Assembly (NCBI RefSeq): GCF_902686445.1 | Contig: NC_062232.1 | Location: forward strand, 33,126,454-33,190,453 | Direction of reading: 5' to 3' | DNA length: 64,000 nt | DNA from: Sciurus carolinensis | Taxonomy: Eukaryota; Chordata; Mammalia; Rodentia; Sciuridae | Part shown: piece after piece, positions 1 through 11,457 of the stretch | Numbering within the stretch: the stretch's first letter is position 1 | Layout of the letters: each line of letters starts with the position of its first letter | Notes under the pieces: model-generated | What the model was told of the DNA's origin: nothing | What the model saw: only the letters and a program-made list of their open reading frames with translations | Database searches by the model: none | Program-made: the position numbers and the translations under genes

Positions 1-342
1 CAGTGGCTCCCGGGGCTAACACTGGGCTGTGCAGGTGGAGGGTATGCTGGGTATTGGCCAACGTGGACAATGGGTGGGAACCAGCCACCCTGACCATGAC
101 ATGGAGGCTGGCTGTTGGGGGCAGCCTGGAAGACTGAGAACAGTGTGCCTGTTGGTACCCAGTCCCTGTCCTACCTCTAGAAAAAGACCCACACGCGACG
201 CACCGAGAGGCAAGGCAGCCATGAGTCAGGACATGGGTAACTGAGGGCAGGAAAGTTGTCCAGAGGGGCCAGGCCTGGAAAAGTGGGGTGGCTTAGACCC
301 AGGATGAGTTTGAAGTGGGGTTCAACCTACAAGAAGGAACAT

Positions 343-665
343 GGAAGCTATCTTAGATCTTTCTGTGCTGCTGTAACAGAAAACTACAGCCTGGGAGATT
401 TATAAAGAACACAGGTTTAGGGCTGGGGATGTAGCTCAGTTGGTGGAGTGCCTGTCTCGCACACACTAGGCCCTGCGTCAGTCCCCAGCACCGCACACAA
501 AAAAAGAAGGAGAACACAAGCTTATTTCTCAATGCCTGGTGCAAGGTCAAGGTGTCAGCATCTAATGAGTGCTTCTTGCCACATCATCACATGGCAGAAG
601 GTAGAGGAGCAAGAGAGGGACAAACTCTGTTCTCGATGGCAGAAGAGCAAAACTACTCCTTGAGC
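343..665 (-). mobile_element. MaLR-type LTR fragment interrupted by an ID element
   Basis: Reverse-oriented LTR pattern: gctgctgtaacagaaaacta, then gatttataaagaacacaggtt, and after the ID insertion tcacatggcagaaggtagag. The two halves are separated by the ID element at 420-507. Family assignment is from memory of MaLR consensus shape; no coding part remains. Confidence 0.55.
420..507 (+). mobile_element. ID SINE
   Basis: tRNA-Ala-like ID unit (gggctggggatgtagctcag with an RNA polymerase III box A, then box B as gcgtcagtccccagcaccgc) and an interrupted A tail. It is nested in the LTR fragment around it. Confidence 0.85.
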
Positions 666-667
666 TG

Positions 668-890
668 TTTTTTTTTGTTTGTTTGTTTGGTTTGGTTTTG
701 GTACCAGGGATTGAACCCAGGGTGTTTAACCACTGAGCCACATCCCCAGCCCTTTTTTACTTAGAGACAGGGTCTTACTAAGTCACTCAGGGCCTCGCTA
801 AATTCCTGCAGCTGGCTTTGAATTTCTGATCCTCCTGCCTCAGCCTCCTGAGTCTCAGGGATTACAGGCATGCACCACTGTGCCCAGCTC
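668..890 (-). mobile_element. B1-dID SINE
   Basis: Full dimer in reverse: T-rich tail with TTTG runs, taccagggattgaacccagg (ID half), gagacagggtcttactaagt and tgggattacaggcatgcacc (B1 half). Confidence 0.9.
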
Positions 891-984
891 AATATGACTT
901 TAAAGGGACAAAAACATTCAAACCACAGCAGAAAATGTTTTGGGAAGGGTTGCCCAGATGTAGACTTTAAGACCAAGATTCCTG

Positions 985-1166
985 GCCAGGTGCGGTGGTG
1001 CACACCTGTAATCCCAGTGGCTGGGGAGGCTGAGGCAGGAGGATCTTGAATTCAAAGCCAGCCTCAGCAACTCAGTGAGGCCCTAAGCAACTCAGCGAGA
1101 TCCTGTCTCTCAATAAAAAAAATAGAGAAAGGGCTGGGAATGTGACTCAGAGTACTAAAAAAAAAT
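985..1166 (+). mobile_element. B1-dID SINE, ID half truncated
   Basis: The B1 half starts gccaggtgcggtggtgcaca. The ID half stops after gggctgggaatgtgactcag and runs early into A residues. Confidence 0.85.
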
Positions 1167-1192
1167 TCCACTGCAAGAAGTTCACGTATGTT

Positions 1193-1587
1193 TAGTTATC
1201 TATTGCCAGGCAAGGGACCACCCCAATACTTGGTGGATTAAAATAAATGTTTATTTGCTCACAGGTTTATAATTGAGCATCAGCTGGGGCAGCTTGACTG
1301 GAGCTCCAAGACCTATTTCCTGAGGAGCCAGCAATTTGGTAGAGGCTGTTTCCTGGCAGCTGAGTCGAGGCCACGGGTCTCCCCCTGCAGGGGCCTCCCC
1401 ATGTGACGTGGTTGCTTGGACTCCCCCACAGCATGGCGACTGGGTTCCAAGACAGACAGAGCAGAAGCTGCCAGGTCTGTTAGGGTCTAGGCCCAGAACT
1501 GGCACAGCATCGTGGCACCATCTATTATTGGCCAAAGCAGTTCCAGACCCAGCCCAGATTCCAAGGGGCGGAGGACACCTCGCTACT
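1193..1587 (-). mobile_element. MLT1-like MaLR LTR
   Basis: Reverse-strand LTR with landmarks tagttatctattgccaggca, ttatttgctcacagg, agcatggcgactgggttcca and ccagcccagattccaagggg. These occur in the order expected for an MLT1 LTR. Non-coding relic. Confidence 0.65.
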
Positions 1588-2262
1588 TTCCTAGGACTGC
1601 CATAGCAAATTGCCACAGCCTAGGTGGCTTCAAACAATAGAACTTCATGCTCTCACTGTTCTGGTGGCCAGATGTCCAAATTCAAGGTTTCTTTGTGGCG
1701 GCTCAGAGGGAGAATCTGATGGCTTCCCTTTTGACCTCTGGTGATCGCTGGCAATCCTTGCCATTCCTTGATGTCTGCTGCATCACGCAGACTGCCACCT
1801 CTGTGGTCACGTGACATGCCTGTGCGTCTGTCTCTGCATCTTCACGTGGCCCCCTCCTCAGTGTCTCTGTGTCCAGATCTCTTCTTAGAAAGATACCAGT
1901 CATAGCCAGGCACGGTAGCACATGCCTGTCATCCCAGCAGTTGGGAGGCTGAGGCAGGAGGGTCGTGAGTTCAAAGCCAGCCTCAGCAACTCAGTGAGAC
2001 TCTGTCTGTAAATTTAAAAATACAGAAAGGGCTGGGAATGTGGCTTAGTGGTTAAGTCCCCCTGGGTTCAATCCTCAGTCAGAATGAGAGAAAGAAAGAA
2101 AGAGAGAGGGAGAGAGGGAGGGAGGGAGGAAGAAAAGGAAAGAAAGAAACCAGTCATTGCATTTAAGGGACCCTATTTCCAAACTAGGTCACATTCACAG
2201 GTACCAGGGGTTGGGATCTCAGCATATCTTTTGGGAGTACATAGTCCAATCAATAGCAACAA
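1588..2262 (-). mobile_element. Second MaLR-type LTR, split by a B1-dID element
   Basis: Landmarks cctaggactgccatagcaaa and ttcacgtggccccctcctca occur before the SINE, and ggaccctatttccaaacta, cattcacaggtaccaggggt and gtacatagtccaatcaa after it. The two LTR halves are collinear once the SINE is removed. Confidence 0.6.
1895..2157 (+). mobile_element. B1-dID SINE with target-site duplication
   Basis: The element (1904-2148) is bounded by exact 9-bp copies of accagtcat at 1895-1903 and 2149-2157. Its tail has expanded into a GA-rich microsatellite of GAAA and GGGA units (about 2085-2148). Confidence 0.9.
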
Positions 2263-3480
2263 CCTAAAATAATAATAATCGTAACAACCTACCTCTTAGA
2301 ATGACAAAGAATTTACAGGGGCCATTATGTACCACAGTGGGAGAATGTCCCCAGGAAGGGAAGCAATAGGGAAGGGAGCTGGTAAAGCTTATGCCACGGA
2401 GGCAGCTGCGAGTGCCGGGCCCTGGGGCCCCGTCCTGCTGGGGACCTCTGGGAGAAAGCATAGAACTCAGTGTTCCCCCACCAAGAGAGGAGGCATCTGC
2501 CGCCACTACTTGTGGCCTGCCCTGTCTGCAAGAAGACTAAGCCACCAGCAAGGCTCCCTCTGGCAGTCATGGGTGTACACGGAACAGGTCCCCTCAACAC
2601 AGGCCAGGCTCAGGCGGGTAGGTGGGGCACCCAAAGTGTCTGCTCCCAGGGGCAGGTCAAGGCAAGCCACCGGCAGGGGCAGAACGCCCAGCCCAGAGGT
2701 CTAACTGCTAGTAGAGTCTGGGGGGTGGGGGACATAAAGGAACCCCAGGAGCTACCCCACAACCTTTCGCATCCCACGATGCAAAGCCAGGGAGCAGAAC
2801 ATGGCCTTCTCGTGGGCAGGCCGCTGGGAGCCCCACTGGGAGCAGGACTAAGCCCTGTCACTAGGCAGAGAGGGGCCCAGGACGCAGGGCGGAGCCTCAG
2901 GAGAGCCGCTTCCTGACCTGGAAAGTCTAGGGTGGGGGTAGACCATTCCCGCACGGGTTCCCCAGGGGGCTAAAGGCTAGTGTGCCTCTGATCTAAGCAT
3001 GGCTGGCCTCAGCCTTCACCCCGCAACTTTTTCTGCCCCAAATAGCAGCTTTTCAGACCCAGGCCTCAGGAAAGCACAGGGGTGGGGCACGGAGAAGCTG
3101 CCAGAACGCTTTCCCCTCTCTGCTGTTGACCTCCCCTCCATGGCCCCCCAACCCACCCAGGCGCTCGCGGCCTGCAAAGCCGCCTGCAGAAAACACAGCC
3201 AGGAGTTTCTCATGAATGATTCTAAATGACGCTTGCTCCGTCCATGGGGGGAAATCAAGTATGGAAAATACAGCCAAAGCTGGCGCCCACGGAGGGCTGT
3301 CCTGACAGCGTTGCCACAGGCGTACAAACCGCAAGGGCTCCTGGGAGAGGAACGGCTCCCCAGGCCAAGGCAGGCATGAGCCTGAGGCCACAGCCTCTGA
3401 AAATCAGGCCACCGTGCCCCCACTCGGTGCCTCGCACGCATGGTCTCCCTTAATCCTTCCAACCCGCCTCCTGCAGCTCG
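2263..3480. other. Intergenic unique sequence, no gene seen
   Basis: GC-rich, SINE-free stretch. Open frames up to 148 codons overlap on both strands without recognisable domains or splice structure, which fits high GC content rather than coding. Confidence 0.5.
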
Positions 3481-4430
3481 GCCGTTCATTATGCAATGAA
3501 TAATCACGACACACTGGCTGCGGACGTCACTTGCTGTGCTGGGCCCTAGGAAACTGGACTGAGCAAAACAGTTTTTTTTAAAATCCCTGGAGTCGTGGAG
3601 CTTACATCCGTGTAGGGGAGAAAGGTAGCAAACAAATAAATAGGCCAAACCTGTAGAGTGTCTTGCGGTGGCGGTGGCGGGTGGGACAAAGAGACTGAGC
3701 AGGGAGGGAGGACAGAATGCGGGCACTGGAGGCTAGGGGAAAGGGGACAGGATTCAGAAGAGTGACAGGGACTTACTGAGAAGTTGACATTTCAACAAAG
3801 ACGTTAAGGAGGGACAGGAGGCATCCCTGGGGACAATAGAGAGAGCAGGACAGGGAACAGCATAATAGCACAGGGAACAGCCAGTGCAAAATCCCAGGTG
3901 TGGTGGTGCATGCCTGTAATCCCAGTGGCTCGGGAGGCTGAGGCAGGAGGATCAGGAGTTCAAAGCCAGCCTCAGCGATGGTGCCATAAGTAACTCAGCA
4001 AGATCCTGTCTCTAAATAAAATACAAAATAGGGCTGGGGTGTGACTCAGCGGTCGAGTGCTCCTGAGTTCAATCTGCAGTACCAAATAAAAAAATAAATA
4101 AATTTTTTTGAAAAGAGTACATATTCCAAGAACTGCAAAGAGGCCAGTGCAGTTGAAGCAGAAGAAGGGAGGTAACTGGCCACGAGTTCAGAGAAGGGAC
4201 AGGGACAGGCACCAGACCATTTACAGGGCCTTCCTAATGCCCTGTGCTTTCTCCCAGATAACACAGAAATGTTCTGGAACATTCTTCACAGGTGCAATGT
4301 GACTTGAGTTTTAGCAGATCCTTCTGGCTGCTGTAATCAGAACAGACTGTAGAGGGGAGAGGACAAGAGGAGGTCGCCAGTGAAGAGGCTATACAAACAC
4401 TAGTTCTCCATATCCAGATGCCGAGACCAC
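3480..4430. repeat. Old interspersed-repeat-like block split by a SINE
   Basis: Phrases such as gtcgtggagcttacatccgt, agcaaacaaataaata, agggaacagccagtgcaaaa and cttctggctgctgtaatcag look like a mammal-wide ancient repeat. The SINE at 3893-4100 interrupts it. I cannot name the family securely. Confidence 0.4.
3893..4100 (+). mobile_element. B1-dID SINE
   Basis: Starts cccaggtgtggtggtgcatg; the ID half gggctggggtgtgactcagc is followed by an AAAT-rich tail. Confidence 0.88.
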
Positions 4431-4457
4431 CCAGGTGAAGTGTAAATATTATTTTAG

Positions 4458-4640
4458 GCCAGCATGGTGGTGCACACCTGTCATCTCAGTGACCCCAGAG
4501 GCTGATTCAGGAGGATGGCATGTTCAAGGCCAGCCTGGGCAACTCATTGAGACCCTGACTCCAAGTAAAAAATTAAAAGGGCTTAGGATGTCGCTCAGTG
4601 GTAGAGCACCCCGGATTCAATCCCCAGTACTTCCAAAAGA
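4458..4640 (+). mobile_element. B1-dID SINE, diverged
   Basis: Left half gccagcatggtggtgcacac; right half gggcttaggatgtcgctcag; poorly preserved tail. Confidence 0.82.
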
Positions 4641-4774
4641 AATTGGCTCAGAGAAGTTAAATAAGTAACTCAAGTTAGCAGTTGGTAAGCTCCTTGACCA
4701 GAAAAGCTCTGGTGGTATGGATTTCCCATAAGGCCTAGACATACTAAACCCATATTTTTCTTTATACATATATT

Positions 4775-4981
4775 TTTAAAATTGATTTATTTTTTGGTAT
4801 CAGGGATTGAACCCAAGGGCACTCAACCACTGGGCAGAATGCCCTTTATTTTTTTAATTTGAGACAGGGTCTCACTAAGTTGCCTATAGCCTCACTAAGT
4901 TGCTGAGGCTGGCCTCAAAACTTCCTGCCTCAGTCTCCAGAGTCACTGGGATTACAAGTGTGTGCCACCACACTTGGCCAA
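4775..4981 (-). mobile_element. B1-dID SINE
   Basis: Reverse dimer: tatcagggattgaacccaag, gagacagggtctcactaagt, and tgggattacaagtgtgtgcc. Confidence 0.86.
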
Positions 4982-5176
4982 GCCCATATTTTTTAAATAA
5001 GTATGGTTATGTATTTTGATGCACTAGGGAAAACACAGCCAGCACAGCTAAGCCATGAGTTCGTGAATATTATCACTGAGGAGGAGGCCAAAGTATTTAG
5101 TGTTTTTGTTTCTTTTTAAGGAAAAAGATGATTTAAATTTAAAAATCTTATGTTAATAATAATGTAGGTGGTACAA

Positions 5177-5260
5177 GGCTGGGGTCGTGGCTCAGTGGTA
5201 GAGCACTTGCCTGGCACGTGCAGGATCCTGGGTTCCATCCCTAGCAATGCAAAAAAAAAT
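5177..5260 (+). mobile_element. ID SINE
   Basis: ggctggggtcgtggctcagt followed by gcacttgcctggcacgtgca and a short A tail. Confidence 0.85.
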
Positions 5261-5448
5261 GGCAAAACAAAAGATACAGCAGGTATCAGGTGGAGATAAA
5301 GAACCTGTGATGGGCTGTCTCAGGAGGAGGGGAAGATATGGAGGGGAGGGTGTTCTCACCTACTTATCTGAAAGGATTTTTAGAAACAGCCTTTTACTCG
5401 AACAGAAATACAGGCACGTGACAAAACACAGACCATCGAAAACATTCA

Positions 5449-5665
5449 AGCCAATGCACAGCACATGCCTGTACTCCCAGCAACTCAGGAGGCCAGGGTA
5501 GGAGGATTGCAAGTTGAAGGCCAGCCTCAGCAATTTAGGAAGACCCTCAGCCACTTAGCGAAAGCCCGTCTCAAAAAAAAAAAAAAAAAAAATACAAAGG
5601 ACTGGGGTGTGGCTCAGCAGTAGGACATCCCTGGTTTCCATCCCCAGCACTAAAAAAACAATTTG
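5449..5665 (+). mobile_element. B1-dID SINE
   Basis: Left half with acatgcctgtactcccagca, a long internal A run near 5572-5591 between halves, then ggactggggtgtggctcagc. Confidence 0.85.
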
Positions 5666-6065
5666 AAACTTACCTCCCAGGTACAACAGCCACGTGACCA
5701 TGCGCGTAACTGTCTCCGTTTTCTACTACTGAGGAACAAACAGACAAGTAGTTTGGAACCCCAGCCGTTGCGTCCCCCAGTCCTAGAGGTCAAGAAGCCC
5801 AGGTGGACTTGATTGTCTGGGCTGGGTCTCACGAGACCAAAGTCAAGGTGTCAGTCAGGCTGCGCTTTCTACCTGGGTGACGGTCACATACAGGCGACCC
5901 TGCTGGCTGTCAAGAGGGAGCTTCTGTCTGCTCCCAGAGACGGCGCTCAGCTTCAGGCACTTCTTCAAACCAGAGACAGAGCTTCTGATTTTATTGCTTC
6001 CAGTCTCTCTGCCCTCTTCCCCTGCCTTCCTCTTCTGCCGACAGCTGGGAAAAGTTCCGGTTTTA

Positions 6066-6258
6066 TTTACTATATTTTTTGGGGACTAGGGATTGAACCC
6101 AGGGCGCTGTATCACTGAGCCACAGTCCCAGAGCCTCAGCTCTTTTTTATTTTGAGACAGGCTCTCGCTAAATTGGCCAGGTTGGCCTCAAATTTGTGAT
6201 CCTCCTGCCTCAGCCTCTCCAGTCGCTGGGATTACAGGCATGCGCCACCATACCCAGA
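6066..6258 (-). mobile_element. B1-dID SINE
   Basis: actagggattgaacccaggg through gattacaggcatgcgccacc in reverse orientation. Confidence 0.86.
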
Positions 6259-6282
6259 AATTCTCTGCTTTTAAAAGTCTCC

Positions 6283-6470
6283 TGAAATCATGGAACGGGG
6301 TGCATCTCTGTAATCCCAGGGAATCAGGAGGCTGAAGAAAGAAGATCACAAGTTCAAGGTCAGCCTGGGCAACTTAGCAAAGACCCTGTCTCCAAATGCA
6401 AAATAAAAAGAGTTGGGGATGCAGCTCAGGGGTAGAGGGCCCCTAAATTCAATCCCTGCACCACAAAATG
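6283..6470 (+). mobile_element. B1-dID SINE, diverged
   Basis: Begins after the oppositely oriented neighbour; tctctgtaatcccagggaat then gttggggatgcagctcaggg. Confidence 0.78.
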
Positions 6471-6496
6471 ATTTTTAAAATAATAATATTAAATAA

Positions 6497-6710
6497 AAAC
6501 TGGACTTGGGGGCACACGCTGGAAATCACAGCAATTTAGGAGGCTGAGGCAGGAGGATCGTGAGTTCTAAGCCAGCCTCAGTAATTTGGCGAGGCCCTAA
6601 ACAATTTAGGGAGAAAATACAAAATAAAAAGGGCTGGGGATGTGGCTCACTGGTTAAGTGCGTCTGGGTTCAATCCCTAGTACCAAAAATCAATCGATCA
6701 ATCAATCAAT
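6497..6710 (+). mobile_element. B1-dID SINE with AATC tail
   Basis: The ID half gggctggggatgtggctcac is complete. The tail has become an ATCA/AATC tetranucleotide run at about 6688-6710. Confidence 0.85.
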
Positions 6711-6721
6711 TAAAGGGCTCC

Positions 6722-7470
6722 TGTAGTTTCCTCGGAAAACTAAAAATAGAAGTACATAGGATCCCGCTATTTCACTCCTGGATATATATCCAAAGGAAAT
6801 GAAATCAGCATATCAAGGAAATAGCAAGTTTACTGCAGTACTAATCAGCTAAGATACTAAGCTAAGATACAGAGGCAGCCTGGAAGCCCATCACAGATGA
6901 GTGGAGAAAAATCTGTGGTCTGTGCACACAATGGAATAGTATTCAGCCATAAAAGTTTGCTGTCATTTGCAGCAAACTGGATAGAACTGAAGGACATTAT
7001 GTTAAGTGAAATAAGCCAGACATGCAAAGACAAATGCTGCCTGTTCTCTCTCATATGTGAAAACTATAAGTCAACCTGGCCCGGTATCATGCGCATGCCC
7101 GTAATCCCAGCAGCTCCGGGGAGGCCGAGGCCAGAGGATTGGGAGTTGAAGGCTAGCCTCAACAACTTAGCGAGGCTCTAAGCAACCTAGTGAGACCCTG
7201 TCTCTAAATCAAATACAGAAATGGACCAGGGATGTGGCTCGGTGGTGAAGTGCCCTTGGGTTCAGTCCCTGGCACCAACAAATAAAATAAATTTTAAAAA
7301 GTTGATCTGAAGGTAAAAGAGTGAGAGTCACAGGTTAGGAAAGAGTCGTGTGGGGAGTGTGGAGAGAGAGGCTGGATTTGAACCATGCATTCTGTCCGCA
7401 TGTGTGGAAATATCACCCTGGACCCCATTCATACGTACGATTCATGCGTACATAAACAATTAAAAACTTA
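6722..7470 (+). mobile_element. LINE-1 3' fragment split by a SINE
   Basis: The classical L1 3' coding-end phrases are present: aatggaatagtattcagcca, tcatttgcagcaaactgg and cattatgttaagtgaaataa. The 3' part resumes after the SINE at about 7300. There is no intact ORF. Confidence 0.82.
7074..7300 (+). mobile_element. B1-dID SINE nested in L1
   Basis: Starts ctggcccggtatcatgcgca and ends with an AAAT-rich tail; L1-type sequence lies on both sides. Confidence 0.85.
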
Positions 7471-7475
7471 AGAAG

Positions 7476-7540
7476 TTTAGCTCAACGGTAGAGTTGCTTG
7501 TCTCTCATGCACGTGAATTCAGTCCTCAGCACTGCAAAAG
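7476..7540 (+). mobile_element. ID SINE fragment
   Basis: gtttagctcaacggtagagt then gtcctcagcactgcaaaag; the first box is diverged. Confidence 0.7.
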
Positions 7541-7542
7541 AG

Positions 7543-7731
7543 AAGTGTTTTGGGGGAGTACTGAGAATCAAACCCAGGGGCCGTCTACACTGAGCTACAT
7601 CCCAGCCCTTTTTATTTCTTATTTTGAGACAGGGTCTTGCTAAGTTCCCCAAGCTGGCCTCAAACCTGAGATACTACTGTTTCTGCCTCCTGAGTCGCTG
7701 GGATTACAGGCCTGTGTCACTGAGCCTGGCA
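7543..7731 (-). mobile_element. B1-dID SINE
   Basis: tactgagaatcaaacccagg, gagacagggtcttgctaagt and tgggattacaggcctgtgtc. Confidence 0.84.
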
Positions 7732-8009
7732 AGAAAAAAATTCCTTAATTTAAAAAATAAAAATAAATACAGGGCTCCTGTGATAAGATCAGGCCTACCG
7801 GGATAATTTCCCTACTTTAAGGTCAACTGTGCCAATCAACATAACACAATCCCAGGGGTGAAATGTTATCGCATTTGCAGGTGATATGGAGATGGAATCT
7901 TGATGACCCAGCATGGAAGCTAGCCCGGTGGATAAATACCCCAATTCCCTCGCTCTCTGGGGGTCTGCTCTCCACTGACTCCCCGAGGTCCCCGCTGGAT
8001 CATAGTTGG

Positions 8010-8210
8010 TTAATAATTCTTTTTTTTTTTTAAATTCTTTTAATTTTTGGTACCAGGGATTGAAGCCAGGGATGCTTAACCTCTGAGCCCCATCCCCAGC
8101 CCTTTTTGATATTTTATTTTGAGACAGGGTCTCACTGAGTTGCTTAGGACCTGGCTAAGTTGCTGAGGCTGGTCTCAAACTTTCCATCCTCCTGCCTCAG
8201 CCTCCCTTGC
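8010..8210 (-). mobile_element. B1-dID SINE, B1 end truncated
   Basis: T-rich start, taccagggattgaagccagg, then the B1 half ends at cctgcctcagcctccctt without the terminal GGATTACAGG segment. Confidence 0.83.
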
Positions 8211-9000
8211 CTTCCCCAACTCATCCCTCCACCTCTGTCCTGGTACCTCCTCCCCAATAAAATGACCTGTGCCTCCCGGTGTCAGCACCTACCTCTGGGA
8301 CCCGAACTAAGAGAGGACACAAGGGACTGGAATCGGTATGAGATTGTTTCAGAGTTTTATGGTTTTTTGCACAGGATGCATTCATTTATTATGAGTGCAA
8401 TTAAAATTCATTTTAAATAATAAATGTTTGAAGAGGAGAAACTCCAGCTAAGGGACGGTGACGTCACTGAAAGAAACCACATCCTCCATCCCTCATTCCC
8501 TCTCCTCTTGCTCTGGGGCCGCGCTGTCCCACTGACCCCCACACCTCCCCCGACACCCCCGAGACATGGCGACGGGAGCGATCGTTTGAACAGGAGCGGA
8601 CCCTGCGCGCACCAGCCTTGCGCCTGTTACCTCCTCAATATAGTCGGAGCGCATCACCAACCAATGGCCGCTCCCTCCCAAGATCCCTTTAACGGGATCC
8701 TAAAGGAACAAAAAGGTCTAAACCACAATAAGGAAGGAGGGGTGTCGGCAGATGAGAGATTTCAACACGCTGCTGGAAGACAGAGAGCAGAGGGAAAGGT
8801 GGTGACAGGTGACGCAGAGCAGAGTCCCAGTTGGAATCCTCCCAGGTCAGGAGGCACGGGGAGAGGCTCCAGCTGAGAGGGCATGTGGCTGGAAACTGAG
8901 CTGACCCAGGGGGCTCTGGATGGCCCAAGGGCCACCCCACTACGGTCCCCACCTGAGGGGCACAGGAGAAGGGGCAGAAGAGCCAGGAGCAAGCGTCTTA
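8211..9000. other. Intergenic unique sequence, no gene seen
   Basis: Moderately GC-rich, SINE-free. A 150-codon open frame at 8424-8876 has no recognisable domain and is opposed by open frames on the other strand. Confidence 0.5.
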
Positions 9001-9007
9001 GTTTGAT

Positions 9008-9213
9008 TTTCTATTTTTTGGTGCTGGAGATTGAACCCAGGGATGCTCTACCACTGAACCACATCCCCAGCCCTTTTTTTTTTTTTTTTAATTGTCTTGT
9101 TTATTTTGACACAGGATGTCGCTAAGTTGCCAGCACTGGTTTTTGAACTTGCAATCCTCCCGCTTCAGCCTCCCCAGTAGCTGGGATTAAGGGCAGGTGC
9201 TGCCATCCCTAGC
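9008..9213 (-). mobile_element. B1-dID SINE
   Basis: ggtgctggagattgaaccca through ctgggattaagggcaggtgc. Confidence 0.86.
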
Positions 9214-9315
9214 AAGCTTCCTGACTTCTTAGAATTGATATTGGAATTGAAGCCTGTACTTCCCAACGTTCATAACAACAAAAAGTCTGGAAGACCCTTT
9301 TCTAAAGAATTGGAA

Positions 9316-9513
9316 CAACTGGTCGTGGTGGAGACACCTGTAATCCCAGCAACTCGGGAGGCTGAGGCAGGAGGATCGCGAGTTCAAGGCCAGCCTCAGC
9401 AATTTAGTGAGGCCGTAAGCAATTTAGTGAGACCCTGTTTCAAAATAAAATGTCAAAAGAGCTGGGGATGTTGCTCAGTGGTTAAGCGCCCCTGGGTTCA
9501 ATCCCTGGTACCA
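9316..9513 (+). mobile_element. B1-dID SINE
   Basis: aactggtcgtggtggagaca, ctgtaatcccagcaactcgg, then gctggggatgttgctcagtg; almost no A tail. Confidence 0.86.
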
Positions 9514-9534
9514 AGAACTGGAACACATTTTCTC

Positions 9535-9775
9535 CTTTTCTTTTTCTTTCTTTCCTTTTGTGTGTGTGTGTGTGTATGTGTGTATGTGTGTATGTGGTAC
9601 TGGGGATCAAATCCAGGAGAAATCCACTACTGAGCTACACCCCCAGTCCTTTATTTTGAGACAGGGCCTCACTAAATTGCCCAGGCTGGCCTTGAACCTC
9701 CCATCCTCCTGCCTCAGTCTCCCAAGTCCTCCGAAATACCTGACATTACAGGCGTGCACCACTGGGCCTGGCCCA
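9535..9775 (-). mobile_element. B1-dID SINE with TG-rich tail
   Basis: The tail end has become a (TG)n/TATG microsatellite at about 9559-9596. Then tactggggatcaaatccagg and gcgtgcaccactgggcctgg follow. Confidence 0.85.
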
Positions 9776-10005
9776 AGGGGAACACATTTTCTGAGAACAA
9801 CTGGAGCAGCTTGTGTGTATGGTGGTGCTTTGGAAGAAGGCCTCCCCAGAATCCATCCCTTGGGAGACTGGTGCTCACCCACAGCCACCCTACCCCGGGT
9901 ACATAATCTTAGGATTCACTTCCAGGTTCCTCTTGCTCTGTGGGAAGACGGACCCACCATGCTTGCCTGTCTCAAGAAAGCCTGCTACATAAAAGACAAG
10001 AACAT

Positions 10006-10096
10006 GGGCTGGGGAGATAGCTCAGTTGGTAGAGTTCTTGCGTTGCAAACTCAAGTCCCTGGGTTCGATCCCCAGCACCGCCAAAAAAAAAAAAAG
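10006..10096 (+). mobile_element. ID SINE, well preserved
   Basis: gggctggggagatagctcag, then gggttcgatccccagcaccg and a 13-base A tail: an intact box A/box B arrangement. Confidence 0.9.
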
Positions 10097-10672
10097 TAAT
10101 GAACAGGAAAAATTGATCCTTGAGGAAACAAAATGTAGTGAACAGAGAAAATTTTAAAAATAAAAGAAAGAAGTCCAGCGCCATGGCGCACACCTGTCAT
10201 CCCAGCGGCTCGGGAGGCTGGGCAGGAGGAACACAAGTTGGAGGCCAGCCTCAGCAACTTAGTGAGGCCTTAAGCAACTCAGGGAGACCCTGTCTCTAAA
10301 TAAAGTACAAAAAGGGACTGGGGATGTGGCTCAGTGGTTAAGTGCTCCTGGGCTCAATCCGTGCTACAAAAAAAAAAAAAAAAGAGAGAAGAAAGTTTCA
10401 CGCAGTACTCTCAGAGAGATTTGTGAAGCTCCTGTATCCATAGGCAATTAAAGAGGAAAGAAGAGCCCATAGAAATTAAAACTATGGGGACAGAGTGAGC
10501 AAAATCGATTGAAGGCCAGAAAGAAAGAAATCAAGAGAAACTTCCAGAACATAGGGCATAATGAAAGAGACAGAAAACATAAGAGAAAAGATAAGAGACA
10601 TAGAGAATCTTTCTGGGAGGCCCAATATGTGACTAATAATAGGATTTTAAGAAAGAAAGAATAGAGAAGGCA
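10097..10672 (+). mobile_element. Old L1M/HAL1-like fragment split by a SINE
   Basis: A-rich strand with ggaggcccaatatgtgacta, taataggattttaagaaaga and agagaaaagataagagacat, which resembles mammal-wide L1 sequence. It is interrupted at 10172-10388. Confidence 0.5.
10172..10388 (+). mobile_element. B1-dID SINE
   Basis: gtccagcgccatggcgcaca start, ID half ggactggggatgtggctcag, 16-base A tail. Confidence 0.88.
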
Positions 10673-11228
10673 GAGGGGACCAGCGAGCCTGCCAACAGTC
10701 CTGAGCCTTGTGGCTTATGACAATGCTGACAGAGACAGGCTCTGGAGGCTGGCTGTGACCCCTGCACTTTGTGAGCCCGGCTGCTTTTCTGGTTTTTGTA
10801 TTCTGTGTCCATTTCCCTTTTAGTGATGTCAGCTGAGCCAAGAAGAGCCAATGGGCGAAGAGTGTGTCTATGCAGGGGACCCGAGGGTGAAATGCAGAGG
10901 GGCGACACGGGAGACCAGTGCCATGGTATCAGAGGACCTCAAAATGAGGGTCCCTAGGGGAGGGGACTCGGGGGTCACAAGGTCAGAGCTGCTCATTTCT
11001 GAACCCTCTCAGAGATTGTCTTTCCAGAGCTGGATTCTAGAGGCCCTGGGTTTTGTTTGAACAAGGAAAGCCTGGTGGGGTTTTTGTTGTGTTTTGTTTT
11101 TTCCTTCTAGGCCGCCCGGGGAAGGTGGGGAAGTCAGCTTCTCCTAGATGTCCTATATCCAGAGGACACTAAGGTCAGTAGATGAGCTTCACAGGAGGCA
11201 ACTGAGCAGCAGTTGCTAAGTACTTTTT

Positions 11229-11446
11229 GCTGGGCGCAGGTAGCACACACCTACAATCCCAGAGGCTCAGGAGGCTGAGGCAGGAGGATCGCGTGTTCGA
11301 GGCCAACCTCAGCAATTTCGGGAGGCCCTAAGCAACTCAGCAAGATCCTGTCTCAAAATTTAAAATTTCAAGGAGTTGGGGGTTTAGTTCAGTGGTTAGC
11401 ACCCTTGGGTTCAATCCCCAGTACAAAAAAAAAAAAAAAAAAAAAG
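11229..11446 (+). mobile_element. B1-dID SINE, left arm of a close inverted pair
   Basis: ctgggcgcaggtagcacaca start and a 22-base A tail ending about 11 bp before an oppositely oriented copy. Confidence 0.88.
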
Positions 11447-11457
11447 ACTTCTTAGCT

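Noticed and set aside
3016..3726. 236-codon minus-strand open frame
   Set aside because: Overlaps other frames on both strands, enters an old interspersed repeat and shows no domain.
10006..10096. ID elements as functional tRNA genes
   Set aside because: They keep tRNA-Ala-like pol III boxes but have A tails, target-site duplications and no proper cloverleaf 3' half, so they are retroposons.
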